DNA from: Acidocella sp.
GTDB taxonomy: Bacteria; Pseudomonadota; Alphaproteobacteria; Acetobacterales; Acetobacteraceae
Reading direction: 5' to 3'
DNA length: 64,000 nt
NCBI GenBank assembly: GCA_031291755.1
Contig: JARLIK010000023.1
Location: 43,197-107,196, forward strand
Position numbers and translations under genes: made by a program. The notes below the pieces were generated by a model that searched no databases, was not told the DNA's origin, and saw only the letters and a program-made list of their open reading frames with translations. Shown here one piece after another: positions 53,384-63,300 of this stretch (positions are counted from its first letter, which is position 1; the number at the start of each line of letters is the position of its first letter).

Positions 53384-56300
53384 ATGTCAGGTACGAAGTG
53401 GACGGGCGGGGCCGGTGGGAACTGGTACACAGGCGGTAATTGGAGCAACGGGACACCGACAACCGCACTGACCGGCACGCTGACGGTTACAGTCTCCGGC
53501 ACACCAGTGCTGGCCGAAACCGAGGCCGGTGCCACCAATAAAATCACCGTCACTCAGGGCGGCACCGGCTACGCGGATGTGCAGATCGACGGTCAGTTCA
53601 TCACTCTCAGCAGCGGCGCCACCCTCACCATCCAGGGTGCGGCGCTCGGCCATTACGTGCCTGATGACGCTCTAGGTAACATTGCCAACCTCACCGCCGC
53701 AGCGACACCAAGCCCGAACTACGACCCCAACATGGTGATTTCGGCCACCGGCACCGATTCGCTGCTATTCAATGACGTTAACCATAATTTTGGCCTGATT
53801 GAGTCCTCCGGCACCGGCAACACGCTCAACATTACCATCGCTGTGGGCGGCAATCAGCAAGCGCCGCATGCTCTGTATAATTACGGCGAAATCCTCGCCG
53901 CCAACGGTGGTGTTGTCACCGCCGTTGTAGAAACGCCAACAGGTGGCGACACCACCAATCTCGGCAATGCCGGGTATATCGTGGTGTCCGGCGGCACCTT
54001 TATCACCAACACCGCCATCACCGATGGCGCCAATGTCGCCAACGGCGCCGGTACGCCGGATGGCTATATCGAAATCGGCGACGGCGGCACGGCGGCTCTG
54101 CTCGGCTCGGTCGCGTCATCGCAGCAGGTGGTGTTTACCGATACGCTGCATAACTTTCTGACCATCGCCAATAATAACAGCTTTTCCGGGTCAGTCGCCG
54201 GGTTCGGTGCTGGCGACACGATTCAGATCGCGGGTGTCACCGGTGCCACCACCTTGGGGTACTCGGGCAGCCTGCTGACCGTCGGTGAATTAAATAGCGG
54301 CGGGACAGTAACGACCACCGTGACCATCGATGTCGGCACCGGCTATTCATTGGCATCGTTCGGCTCCGTTTTGAGCACGGGTGGCCTTGATATTCAGGCG
54401 CCATCCATTGATGCGGCGGGAATCCTAACCTTCACCGGCACGGCTGGTACGATCAGCAGCTTTGAAGACCGGACCAAGTGGGCCCATAATGACGCTGCCG
54501 GAACGTTAATTCCAGCCGGTGAAACCGTCATCATCGCCGCTGGCACCGCCTCAATTTCGAGCAGCATCACCGAGACCAACAGCGGCACCATCATTGTCTC
54601 CAATTCGGCGCTGATCGATACCACGTCGCTGGTCGGCAACGGTTTCATCACCATCGAGAATGGCGGGCAGGTCACGCTGGCGAATACCACCGGCACTGAT
54701 TCCGGGCAGAATGTGGTATTCGGTAGCGGCGGCACCTCGCTGGCGCTGAACACCCTCGATCTCACCGGCTCGACACTCGGCTTCGGTGGCACCATTAGCG
54801 GTTTTGGGCTGAACGACGATATCGTGCTGGCCGGCTCGGTGCTGCCCACCGTGGCGCTCGGCTCGCAAGTTTCGCTGGCCTATGCAGGCAGTTTGCTGAC
54901 CGTCTCGGAGCTTAACAGCGCCGGGTCAGCCACCGCCTCGACCACGCTCGATGTCGGCACCGGCTATTCGCTGGGCTCCTTTGTGGCGCTGCTCGGTACT
55001 AACGGGGTGAATATCGAAACCCCGGCGACCGTCATTGAATCACCACTGACCTTCACCGGCACCACCGGGACGATCAATAGCTTCGAAGACCCGACAAAAT
55101 ATGTCGGACACTTAGCGCCTGGCTCGTCGATCGTTACTGGCGAGACAGTACTGGTGGTCTCTGGCACCGCCTCGATTGCCAGCACGCTCTCGGTCATCAA
55201 CAGCGGCACCATCAATGTCACCGGCACCAGCACGGCGTTCATCGATGCCGCGACCTTAAGCGGCGGTGGCACCGTTGCGATTGGCACAGGTGGCCATGTC
55301 ACCCTGGCCAACGCTTCCGGCACGGATACCGCGCAGACCATTCTGTTCGGCGCTGGTTCGGCAACGGCGCTGAACGGGCTTGATATCAACGATAATTCCG
55401 GCGGTTTTGGCGGCACCATCGCAGGCTTCGGCACCTATGACGCCATTACCATCGGCACCAGCGTATTGCCAGCCGCAACCGCCGGCGAAAGCTACACCGA
55501 GAGCTACAATACCGCCACCGGCGTTCTGACCACCAAGGAACTCAGCGCCGCCGGGTTGGTGGTGGGCACCGCCACGCTGACCATCGCCAATACCGGCTCG
55601 CTCACCAGCGGCTCGTTCGTCGACATCATCGGGGCGAACGGCGTGACCATCGAACTTGGCAGCACGCCGCTCAGCAATTCCGGTTCGCTGTTCATTGATT
55701 ACGGTGAGCAGGCGACGCTTACCAACACATCAGCTGTGGATACGATCCCAGTCACCTTCGGCTCGCATGGTTCGATCGCCGGGCTGAATATTCTGGACAT
55801 CAACGGTACCGTCACCGGCACCAATTCGCCCTACACCGGCACCATTTCCGGCTTTGGGTTGAACGACGATATTATCCTTGGGCCATCGGTGCTGCCCAGC
55901 GTGGCAACCGGCAGCGAAGTCACGCTCAGCTACACTGGTAGCCTGCTGACCGTTGGTGAACTGAACAGCGGCGGGTCGCTCACCGCTTCAACCACCATCG
56001 ATGTCGGCACCGGTTATTCCACCTCCTCGTTCGTGGCGTTGCTGGGCACCAGCGGCGTTAACATCCTCACGCCTGCCACCGCCGCGGAGGAACATCTCAC
56101 ATTCGCAGGCACCGCCGGAACCCTCAGCAGCTTTGAAGACCCGACCAAATACGTAGGATTCTTAGCTCCCGGCAGCTCGATTGTTACGGGCGAGACTGTG
56201 ATCGTAGCCTCCGGCACGGCATCAATTGCCAGCACCAGCCCAGTCACCAACAGCGGCAGCATCATCGTCTCCGGCAGCTCGTTAATTGATAGCGCCTCGA

Positions 56301-58276
56301 TCGCCGGAACCGGCTTCATCACCATCGCCAGCGGCGGCCAGGTTACGCTGGCGAACAGCACCGGCACCGATGCCGGACAAAGTGTCCTGTTCAGCACCGG
56401 TGGCACATCACTGGCGCTCAACACACTTGACCTCAGCGGCTCGACGCTCGGCTTCAGCGGCACCATCAGCGGCTTTGGGCTAAATGATGACATCGTGCTG
56501 GGTGGTTCGGTGCTGCCTACCGTGGCCCTCGGCTCCAAAGTTTCGCTGGCCTATACAGGAAGTTTGCTGACTGTTTCAGAGCTTAACAGCGCCGGGTCAG
56601 TCACCGCCGCCACCACGCTCGATGTCGGCACCGGCTATTCGCTCGGCTCCTTCGTGGCGTTACTCGGCACCAATGGAGTAAACATCGAAACTCCGGCGAC
56701 CGTGATTGAATCGCCGCTGACCTTCGTTGGTACCTCCGGAACTGTAAACAGCTTTGAAGACCCGACGAAATATACCGGCGGCCTCGCACCCGGCTCATCC
56801 ATTGTTACGGGTGAGACGGTCATCATTGCAACGGGCACAGCTTCCATCGCCAGCACCAGCCCGGTGATCAATAGCGGCAGCATCGATATCGCCGGCACCA
56901 GCAGCGTGTTAATCGATAGTGCGGCGCTGACCGGCACTGGCACACTCAGCATCACCACCGGCGGCGAGGTCACCCTGGCCAACGCTACCGGCGTTGATAC
57001 CAACCTGATCTATTTTGGCACCGGCGGTACTAGCTTACACCCGAACTTGCTGGATTTAACCGGCACCGGCACCGCCAGCTTTGGCGGCACCATCGCCAAC
57101 TTCGGCACCTTCGATACGATCGTGCTTTCTACTAACTTGCTGCCCGGCACTGAAACCTCGTTCAGCACCCTGGTCAGCGGCGGCATTGAGACACTCACTG
57201 TCACCTCATCGGTCAGCGGCACTATCCATACGGATGCGCTGACCTTTGCCTCGGCGCCGCCGGGCGTTTTCACCGTCACCAATAGTGCTGCAGGCATTGT
57301 GATTGCCGATGTGCCCTGCTTTGCCGCCGGCACCCGCATTCTCACCAGCGACGGCTATCGCGCCGTGGAGAGCTTGGGCGTGGGCGACAGCGTGCTGACG
57401 ATGCGCGATGGCAGCGCACAAAAAATCATCTGGGTGGGACAGCGGACTATTGACCTCAGCCGCCACGCCAACCCTGAAAAGGCGCAGCCGGTGCGGATTT
57501 GCGCCGGTGCGTTTGCGGAAGGTTTGCCCGAGCATGATCTACGCCTCTCGCCGGATCATGCGTTGTTCATCGGCGGCCATTTAATCGAAGCCAAAACCCT
57601 GGTGAATGGGGTGACGATCATCCAGGAAAAAACCACCCGGTTCGTAACCTATCATCACATCGAACTGGCTCAGCACGACGTGGTGCTGGCCGAAGGGCTG
57701 GAAGCCGAGACCTACCTGGACTCCGCCAACCGCCGTAATTTTGCATCCGATGCCGCGCCGATTTGCTTGCACCCGGATTTCGCCGCGCAATCACGCGCCC
57801 TGGCTTGCACAACTTTGCTCACCGATGGTGAGCTGGTACGCGCCACCCGCCAGAAATTACTGGACCGTGCCCAATTGCTTGGCTTTGCCACCACCGCCGA
57901 CATCGACGTGGCGGTGAGACTGGATGGCGCGTTGATCAAACCCGAGGCGATGGAGGGCGAGTTGCTGTTCGTGCTGCCCGCAGGTGCTACCAGCGTCGAT
58001 CTCATCAGCGCCACCGGCGTACCGGCGGAAATTTCAGCCTCACCTGATGATCGGCGGGCACTTGGCTTGGCGATTACGGGCATGGCGTTGATCGCCAATG
58101 GCACGCGCCATGTTATTGCGCTGGATGATGACCGCCATGAAGGCTTCTACGCCATGGAGGACGGGCATCGCTGGACCAACGGCACCACCCGCATCGCCCT
58201 GCCTGCCTATCATGGCCGGGCGGTGCTGGAACTGACTATTAATGGCCAGGCGGTACGGTGGGCGACTGCGGCGTAA
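53384..58276 (+). CDS. Giant Hint-domain surface protein with duplicated beta-helix passenger (1630 aa)
   Basis: 1630 residues, ATG start, no classical signal peptide. Residues 1-1300 are Gly/Ser/Thr/Ala-rich beta-repeats; SFEDxTK segments recur at about 360, 567, 917 and 1124. The last two thirds are a tandem duplication with an exact period of 1671 nt. A Hint domain starts at Cys near 1312 (VPCFAAGTRILTSDGYRAVESLGVGDSVL) and runs to YLDSANRRNF; a C-terminal module of about 150 residues follows, as in the 589-residue protein. Probably an exported adhesin-like protein with Hint-dependent processing. AT-rich leader upstream. Confidence 0.85.
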   Translation: MSGTKWTGGAGGNWYTGGNWSNGTPTTALTGTLTVTVSGTPVLAETEAGATNKITVTQGGTGYADVQIDGQFITLSSGATLTIQGAALGHYVPDDALGNIANLTAAATPSPNYDPNMVISATGTDSLLFNDVNHNFGLIESSGTGNTLNITIAVGGNQQAPHALYNYGEILAANGGVVTAVVETPTGGDTTNLGNAGYIVVSGGTFITNTAITDGANVANGAGTPDGYIEIGDGGTAALLGSVASSQQVVFTDTLHNFLTIANNNSFSGSVAGFGAGDTIQIAGVTGATTLGYSGSLLTVGELNSGGTVTTTVTIDVGTGYSLASFGSVLSTGGLDIQAPSIDAAGILTFTGTAGTISSFEDRTKWAHNDAAGTLIPAGETVIIAAGTASISSSITETNSGTIIVSNSALIDTTSLVGNGFITIENGGQVTLANTTGTDSGQNVVFGSGGTSLALNTLDLTGSTLGFGGTISGFGLNDDIVLAGSVLPTVALGSQVSLAYAGSLLTVSELNSAGSATASTTLDVGTGYSLGSFVALLGTNGVNIETPATVIESPLTFTGTTGTINSFEDPTKYVGHLAPGSSIVTGETVLVVSGTASIASTLSVINSGTINVTGTSTAFIDAATLSGGGTVAIGTGGHVTLANASGTDTAQTILFGAGSATALNGLDINDNSGGFGGTIAGFGTYDAITIGTSVLPAATAGESYTESYNTATGVLTTKELSAAGLVVGTATLTIANTGSLTSGSFVDIIGANGVTIELGSTPLSNSGSLFIDYGEQATLTNTSAVDTIPVTFGSHGSIAGLNILDINGTVTGTNSPYTGTISGFGLNDDIILGPSVLPSVATGSEVTLSYTGSLLTVGELNSGGSLTASTTIDVGTGYSTSSFVALLGTSGVNILTPATAAEEHLTFAGTAGTLSSFEDPTKYVGFLAPGSSIVTGETVIVASGTASIASTSPVTNSGSIIVSGSSLIDSASIAGTGFITIASGGQVTLANSTGTDAGQSVLFSTGGTSLALNTLDLSGSTLGFSGTISGFGLNDDIVLGGSVLPTVALGSKVSLAYTGSLLTVSELNSAGSVTAATTLDVGTGYSLGSFVALLGTNGVNIETPATVIESPLTFVGTSGTVNSFEDPTKYTGGLAPGSSIVTGETVIIATGTASIASTSPVINSGSIDIAGTSSVLIDSAALTGTGTLSITTGGEVTLANATGVDTNLIYFGTGGTSLHPNLLDLTGTGTASFGGTIANFGTFDTIVLSTNLLPGTETSFSTLVSGGIETLTVTSSVSGTIHTDALTFASAPPGVFTVTNSAAGIVIADVPCFAAGTRILTSDGYRAVESLGVGDSVLTMRDGSAQKIIWVGQRTIDLSRHANPEKAQPVRICAGAFAEGLPEHDLRLSPDHALFIGGHLIEAKTLVNGVTIIQEKTTRFVTYHHIELAQHDVVLAEGLEAETYLDSANRRNFASDAAPICLHPDFAAQSRALACTTLLTDGELVRATRQKLLDRAQLLGFATTADIDVAVRLDGALIKPEAMEGELLFVLPAGATSVDLISATGVPAEISASPDDRRALGLAITGMALIANGTRHVIALDDDRHEGFYAMEDGHRWTNGTTRIALPAYHGRAVLELTINGQAVRWATAA
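54461..56752 (+). repeat. Coding tandem duplication inside the giant Hint-protein gene
   Basis: The block A (54461-55081, 621 nt) plus B (55082-56131, 1050 nt) is followed by A' (56132-56752) and then B' from 56753. Corresponding SFED sites are 1671 nt apart in both cases and the DNA is nearly identical over long stretches, so the duplication is recent. Confidence 0.85.
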
Positions 58277-58282
58277 TCGGGG

Positions 58283-59132
58283 TCAGACCTCGGCAATGAT
58301 CTGATTGCGCAGCACGCCGACATTTTCGATCTCGACCTCCACCACGTCGCCGGGTTTCATCCAGAGCGGCGGGGTGCGGCGGGCACCCACCCCGCCCGGC
58401 GTGCCGGTCACGATAACATCGCCCGGCTCAAGCTGGGTGAAGGATGAAATATATTCGATCTGGGCGGGAATATCGAAGATCATCTGGTCCAGATGGGCCT
58501 GCTGCACCACTTGCCCGTTCAACCTGGTTTGCAGGCGCTGCGGACCGATGGCGCCCATTTCATCGGGCGTAACCATCCGGGGGCCGAACGCGCCGGTACC
58601 GTCAAAATTTTTGCCGGGGGGTGAACTGTGAAGTATGGCGCTGAAAGTCCCGTACCGTAACATCATTGTAGCAGGCAAACCCGGCGATATGGGCAATGGC
58701 GTCGCGCCCTTGAATATAGTGCCCGGCGTGGCCGATAATCACCGCCAACTCACCCTCAAAATCCAGCTCGACGGATGATTTAGGACGCAAGATGTCATGT
58801 AAATGCCCGGTCTGGCTGGAGGCATAACGGGCAAACAAGGTGGGATACGCCACCACGGCGCGGCCGGTTTCCTGCCGGTGCTCCTCATAATTCACCCCGA
58901 CGCACAGGATTTTGCCAGGTGCTGGGATCACCAGCAGCCACTTAATGTCATTCAGGGCCAGCCGCGGCGCCTTGCGCAGCGCCGACGGCAGGGCAGAAAA
59001 ACTTTGCGTTGCCAGCAGGGATTTTAGAGTCGGCAGGGTGCGGAACAACACTGCCCCGGCATCGAAAATAACATCGCCATTCACCACGCCCCAACTAGCA
59101 TGCCCGGCGTGATAAAAACTGGCTGGTCGCAT
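58283..59132 (-). pseudogene. Fumarylacetoacetate hydrolase family gene with a +1 frameshift
   Basis: The first part (59132 to about 58602) reads through VGVNYEEHRQETGR, SVELDFEGELAVIIG and CYNDVTVRDFQRHTSQFTP, then hits a stop. The second part (to 58283) continues in another frame with GKNFDGTGAFGPRMVTPDEMG, LEPGDVIVTGTPGGVG and KPGDVVEVEIENVG. On the minus strand the break is a run of six C (58616-58621 as G6); with five C the normal TPGKNFDG would be read. Either a real inactivating indel or a sequencing error in a homopolymer. Intact relatives hydrolyse acylpyruvates. Converges on the giant Hint gene. Confidence 0.85.
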
Positions 59133-59166
59133 GACGGCACTGCTTGGCGTATCGTTGAAGCATTAG

Positions 59167-60057
59167 TTATTTGGGTCCGCGATGCAAATCCAGGAAGTTG
59201 CGCAGCGTGGCAAAATACGGCTCTGGCTCCTCCCAGAACGGCAAATGCGAGCTATTGGGGAATACCTTGATCCGGCTATCCGGCAATGCCTGATGGATCA
59301 GCCGCGAGCACGCCGGGGTGAGTTCGTCATGCAGCCCGCACATAACTAACGCGGGCTGAGTAATTTTATGCAGATCATCCACCCGGTTCCAGTCCTTGAT
59401 GCTGCCGGTGTAACAAAATTCGTTAGGACCCTGGATCGCCATGTAGGGGTCCATGTTCCAGTCACTAAATGAGCGTTGCACCGCATCTGGCCATACTTGC
59501 AGACGGCAGACATGGCGGTAATTCAATACATCCACCGCTCCCTTATATTCCGGATGATCAATGGTGCCCTCGGCCTCATGCCGCTGCATCATGGCAACGG
59601 TCTCAGACCCCAAGGCGCCACGCAGCCGCTCCAGTTCGGTGACCAGATGCGGGATGTTGGCGGCGCCATCGGCCAAAATCAGGGTTTTGAAGGCGTCCGG
59701 GTAGGTCAGAGCATATTCAATCCCCAGCCAGGTACCCCAGGATTGGCCGAGCAGATGCACCTCACCTAGGCCAAGAGCGTTACGAACTATTTCCACCTCT
59801 TCAACGTAACGCTCCAGGGTCCATAAAGCCGCATCCTTTGGCCGGTCGGACTTGCCGCAGCCAAGTTGGTCAAATGCCACCACCCGGTAACCGTGGTCCG
59901 CCAGCATTGAGTGCGAATCCCGCACATAGTCACACGGCAGACCAGGGCCGCCATTCAGGCAAAACACCACCTCCGGCCCGCTGCCAAAGCTGTAGACCAT
60001 CACCTCATGGCCATGAACGGCAATTCGGATCGTCTCGTCAGGCTGACGCTCAGACAT
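59167..60057 (-). CDS. Proline iminopeptidase-family alpha/beta hydrolase (S33)
   Basis: 296 residues. The oxyanion-hole segment is LNGGPGLPCDYV, the nucleophile Ser106 lies in GQSWG, followed by VMCGLHDELTP (acid) and NSSHLPFWEEP (His). This is the pattern of tricorn-type prolyl aminopeptidases and of amino-acid-amide hydrolases. It probably removes N-terminal Pro or acts on small amides in the cytoplasm. A tandem 18-bp duplication, which includes the CGGAGA ribosome-binding site, lies just upstream. Confidence 0.88.
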   Translation of the reverse strand: MSERQPDETIRIAVHGHEVMVYSFGSGPEVVFCLNGGPGLPCDYVRDSHSMLADHGYRVVAFDQLGCGKSDRPKDAALWTLERYVEEVEIVRNALGLGEVHLLGQSWGTWLGIEYALTYPDAFKTLILADGAANIPHLVTELERLRGALGSETVAMMQRHEAEGTIDHPEYKGAVDVLNYRHVCRLQVWPDAVQRSFSDWNMDPYMAIQGPNEFCYTGSIKDWNRVDDLHKITQPALVMCGLHDELTPACSRLIHQALPDSRIKVFPNSSHLPFWEEPEPYFATLRNFLDLHRGPK

Positions 60058-60093
60058 TATCGGTCTCCGTTACGTTATCGGTCTCCGTTACGT
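60058..60093 (-). repeat. Tandem 18-bp duplication covering the ribosome-binding site
   Basis: TATCGGTCTCCGTTACGT is present twice without a gap at 60058-60075 and 60076-60093, immediately upstream of the iminopeptidase start. On the minus strand each copy carries CGGAGA, so two Shine-Dalgarno-like sites are 18 nt apart. Confidence 0.85.
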
Positions 60094-60355
60094 TCTCATG
60101 AGACTATCCGCGGGTCAGATGGCCACGCAAGCCACCAGAGAGGCGGTTTTGAAAGATACCTAAACCCATTGAATTTACTGATTCTTCGGTTTTGACACCA
60201 ATTTTTGTTGCAAATGCACAACCTGGGCTGGGATTCGCCCTTTAACATCAGGTTTTGATTGAAAGACCCGGGGTGATCGGGTAAAGACGTTGCCATATTA
60301 AGCACCGCTGGGATCATTTATACTTTCTCTGTCTTTAATGCACTGGGAGCGTACT

Positions 60356-63300
60356 ATGTCTTATGAAGCCGCCAATACTGCCTCGCACAAAGCCGGGCTG
60401 GCATATTTCCAAAAATCTTTGCTATGCGGCGTTTCCCTGATTGCGGCGGGTGTACTGGTTGGCCCCAGGTTGGCCCAGGCGCAAAATATTCATGTTGTCG
60501 CAGGTACGACCAGCACGACGGTTGATGTCACCCCAGGTTTTGGCCTGATTGTTGACCCCGGTGCACTGCTGACGGGTGCCCCTGGCATCTATAACCTGAC
60601 CGGCAATTCGACGACCCTGATTTCCATCTCCGCCGGCGGCGATGTTGATAGCGATTACACGCTGGTGCAGTCCGCCGGCATCGTAAATGACGGCACGGTC
60701 ACGGCGTTGATTAACGACGGTACCGTCATCGGCCTATCGGGCGGCATTTATAATAACGATACGATCACCGGCCTGACCAATACAGGAACCATCATCGGCA
60801 CCAGTATCGCCGGTGTCTATAATAAGGGCGGCATCGGTGCGCTGAGCAACAATGGCGGCACGATTTACGGCAACGAATACGGCGTTGCCAACGGCAGCAC
60901 GACCCATGGATACGTCACCGGCACGATCGGCACGCTCAGCAATTCCGGCACCATCACCGGCGGCCATACCGGTATTTACAATACCTATTCATCGTCCATC
61001 ACGGCGATCAGCAATAGCGGCACCATTGCCGGCTATACCTATGACGGCATTAACAATGACGGTACCATCGGCAGCATCACGAATCTCACTGACGGCACGA
61101 TAAGCGGAACCGAAACAGGCATCTATAACGACGGCACCATTGGGACGATTATCAATAATTCGCTGGGTGTCATCTCAAGCAGCAGCCGGACCGGGATTTA
61201 CAATGACTATGGTACGATTGGCCTCATCAGTAACAGCGGGCTGATCAGTGGCGGCGAGACTGGTATTGATAGCTTCTTGGGCAGTATCGGCACGATCTCC
61301 AACGCAGGGGCCATTTCCGGTGGTTCCGTCGGCATAAGTAACTTCGGCTTTTATTACAGCAGGCCTTACTCCAGTTCATCCTATGCCAACCAATCCACCA
61401 TCGGCACGCTCACAAACTCAGGAACGATCACGGGCGGCCGGACCGGCATTTTCAATGCGGGTTTGATCAACACCATTACCAATAGTGGCACGATTTCCGG
61501 CGGTGAGTACGGGATCAACAACGTGGGCGGCACCATTATCGGGGGCGGTCCGTCTTATATTGTCACCGTGGGGCCTGGCACCATTGGTGCGCTGACAAAT
61601 TCCGGCACCATTGCCGGTGGTTCGGTCGGGATCGCTAACGGTGGCTTCCATTATTATTATTACCATGGTGATACCAGCTTTGCATATTCTTCACACGGCA
61701 CGATCGGAACGCTCACCAATAGCGGATTGATTATCGGCGGCAGCACGGGCGTACAAAATAACGGCTTAATTAACACCATCAGTAATTCTGGCTCCATCAT
61801 CGGTGGAACAATCGGGATTAATAACGCTGGCGGATCTATTTACGTTATTGATAGGTCGGGTAGTTTTGGAATAAACGCCGGCACTATCGGTATGCTGACA
61901 AACTCTGGAACGATTATGGGCGGATCGATAGGGATCGCCAATCAGAGTTTATATGTTTACAGCTACGAGTACGGCTCACACACCAACCAGGCAACCATCG
62001 GAACGCTCACTAATAGCGGTCTGATTAGTGGCGGCAGCACTGGTATTCAAAATGGTGGTTTGATCGGTACCATCAGCAATTCCGGTACCATCGTCGGCGG
62101 CACAATCGGGATTAATAATGCTGGCTTGAGCCTTCAAGGCCTCTACGAATCCGGCAGTTCCGGAACGAATGCAGGCACCATCAGTGTGCTAACAAATACC
62201 GGAAAAATTATGGGCGGCTCAATCGGGATCGCCAATCAGGGAACTTATCTTTATTTTTATGAGTCCGGTTCACACGCTTACCAGGCGACCATCGGAACGC
62301 TCACCAATAGCGGCCTGATCACTGGCGGCAGCACTGGCATATTGAATGAAGGCCTGATCAATACATTGACAAATATCGGCACCATCTCTGGTGGCGACTA
62401 CGGAATTGTGAATTCGAGTTATTACGAAAAATATTATAGCTACCCCGTCTCCACAGGCGTAACCCCAGGAACGATCGGCGTCCTGACCAACAGCGGGCTG
62501 ATTACCGGTTCCGTGGCTGGTATCTATAACAGCCCTCAGGGCGAATACGGCGTCATCAACACACTGACCAACCTCGCCGGCGGGACGATTTCCGGGGGGA
62601 GTTTTGGTATTAAAAATAATGGGTTCATCGGCACAATCACCAATAACGGGTTGATTGAATCCTACGACACCGGACATGGCGACCACGCGGGCATTGGCAA
62701 CTACGGGTCAATCGCGGTCATTAACAATCAGTCGCATGGAACCATCATCGCGTTCCGGACCGGCATTTTGAACTTTGGTGATATCCAATCGCTAAGCAAT
62801 TCCGGGACGATCATTGGGGTGTCTAGCTCCGGCATTCAGAATAAGGGCTTTATCAATACGCTGACCAATAGCGGCCTGATCGGCGGCGGCAGCTCGGGTA
62901 TTGATAATTATGGCGGCACGATCCTGCAATTGACCAACAGCGGGACCATCATCGGCGAGTCAAACGCCGGGATTGAGAATGCCAACTTTGACGGGACCAT
63001 AGCCTACATAGGCACACTTACCAATCTAACAAACGGCGTCATCGCCGGCAGCAGTTATGGTGTTGAAAATTACAATGGCACCATTGGGACGCTGGCCAAT
63101 AGCGGCCTCATTATCGGCCAGTACGGCTATGGCGTTTATAACGATGGCACGATTGGGATACTGACTAATCTCGCCGGCGGTACAATTTATGGTGGCGGCA
63201 CTGGCTATAATGACGCCGGTATCACGAACGAAAATCTGATCGGCGTGCTTAACAATTCTGGCCTCATCAGAGGTGCTCATACTGGCGTTTACAATTACTA

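Noticed and set aside
53199..53471. 90-codon frame in the AT-rich leader of the giant Hint gene
   Set aside because: Overlaps the well-supported Hint start by 88 bp, changes composition abruptly and shows no ribosome-binding site.
45412..58276. Hint domains as inteins in a host gene
   Set aside because: No C-terminal HN/splice junction and no host-protein continuation; the domain order fits Hint_2 surface proteins rather than splicing inteins.
59167..60057. Haloalkane dehalogenase or epoxide hydrolase assignment
   Set aside because: The NGGPG oxyanion segment and GQSWG nucleophile elbow with Ser fit the prolyl-iminopeptidase group; those enzymes would have Asp as nucleophile.
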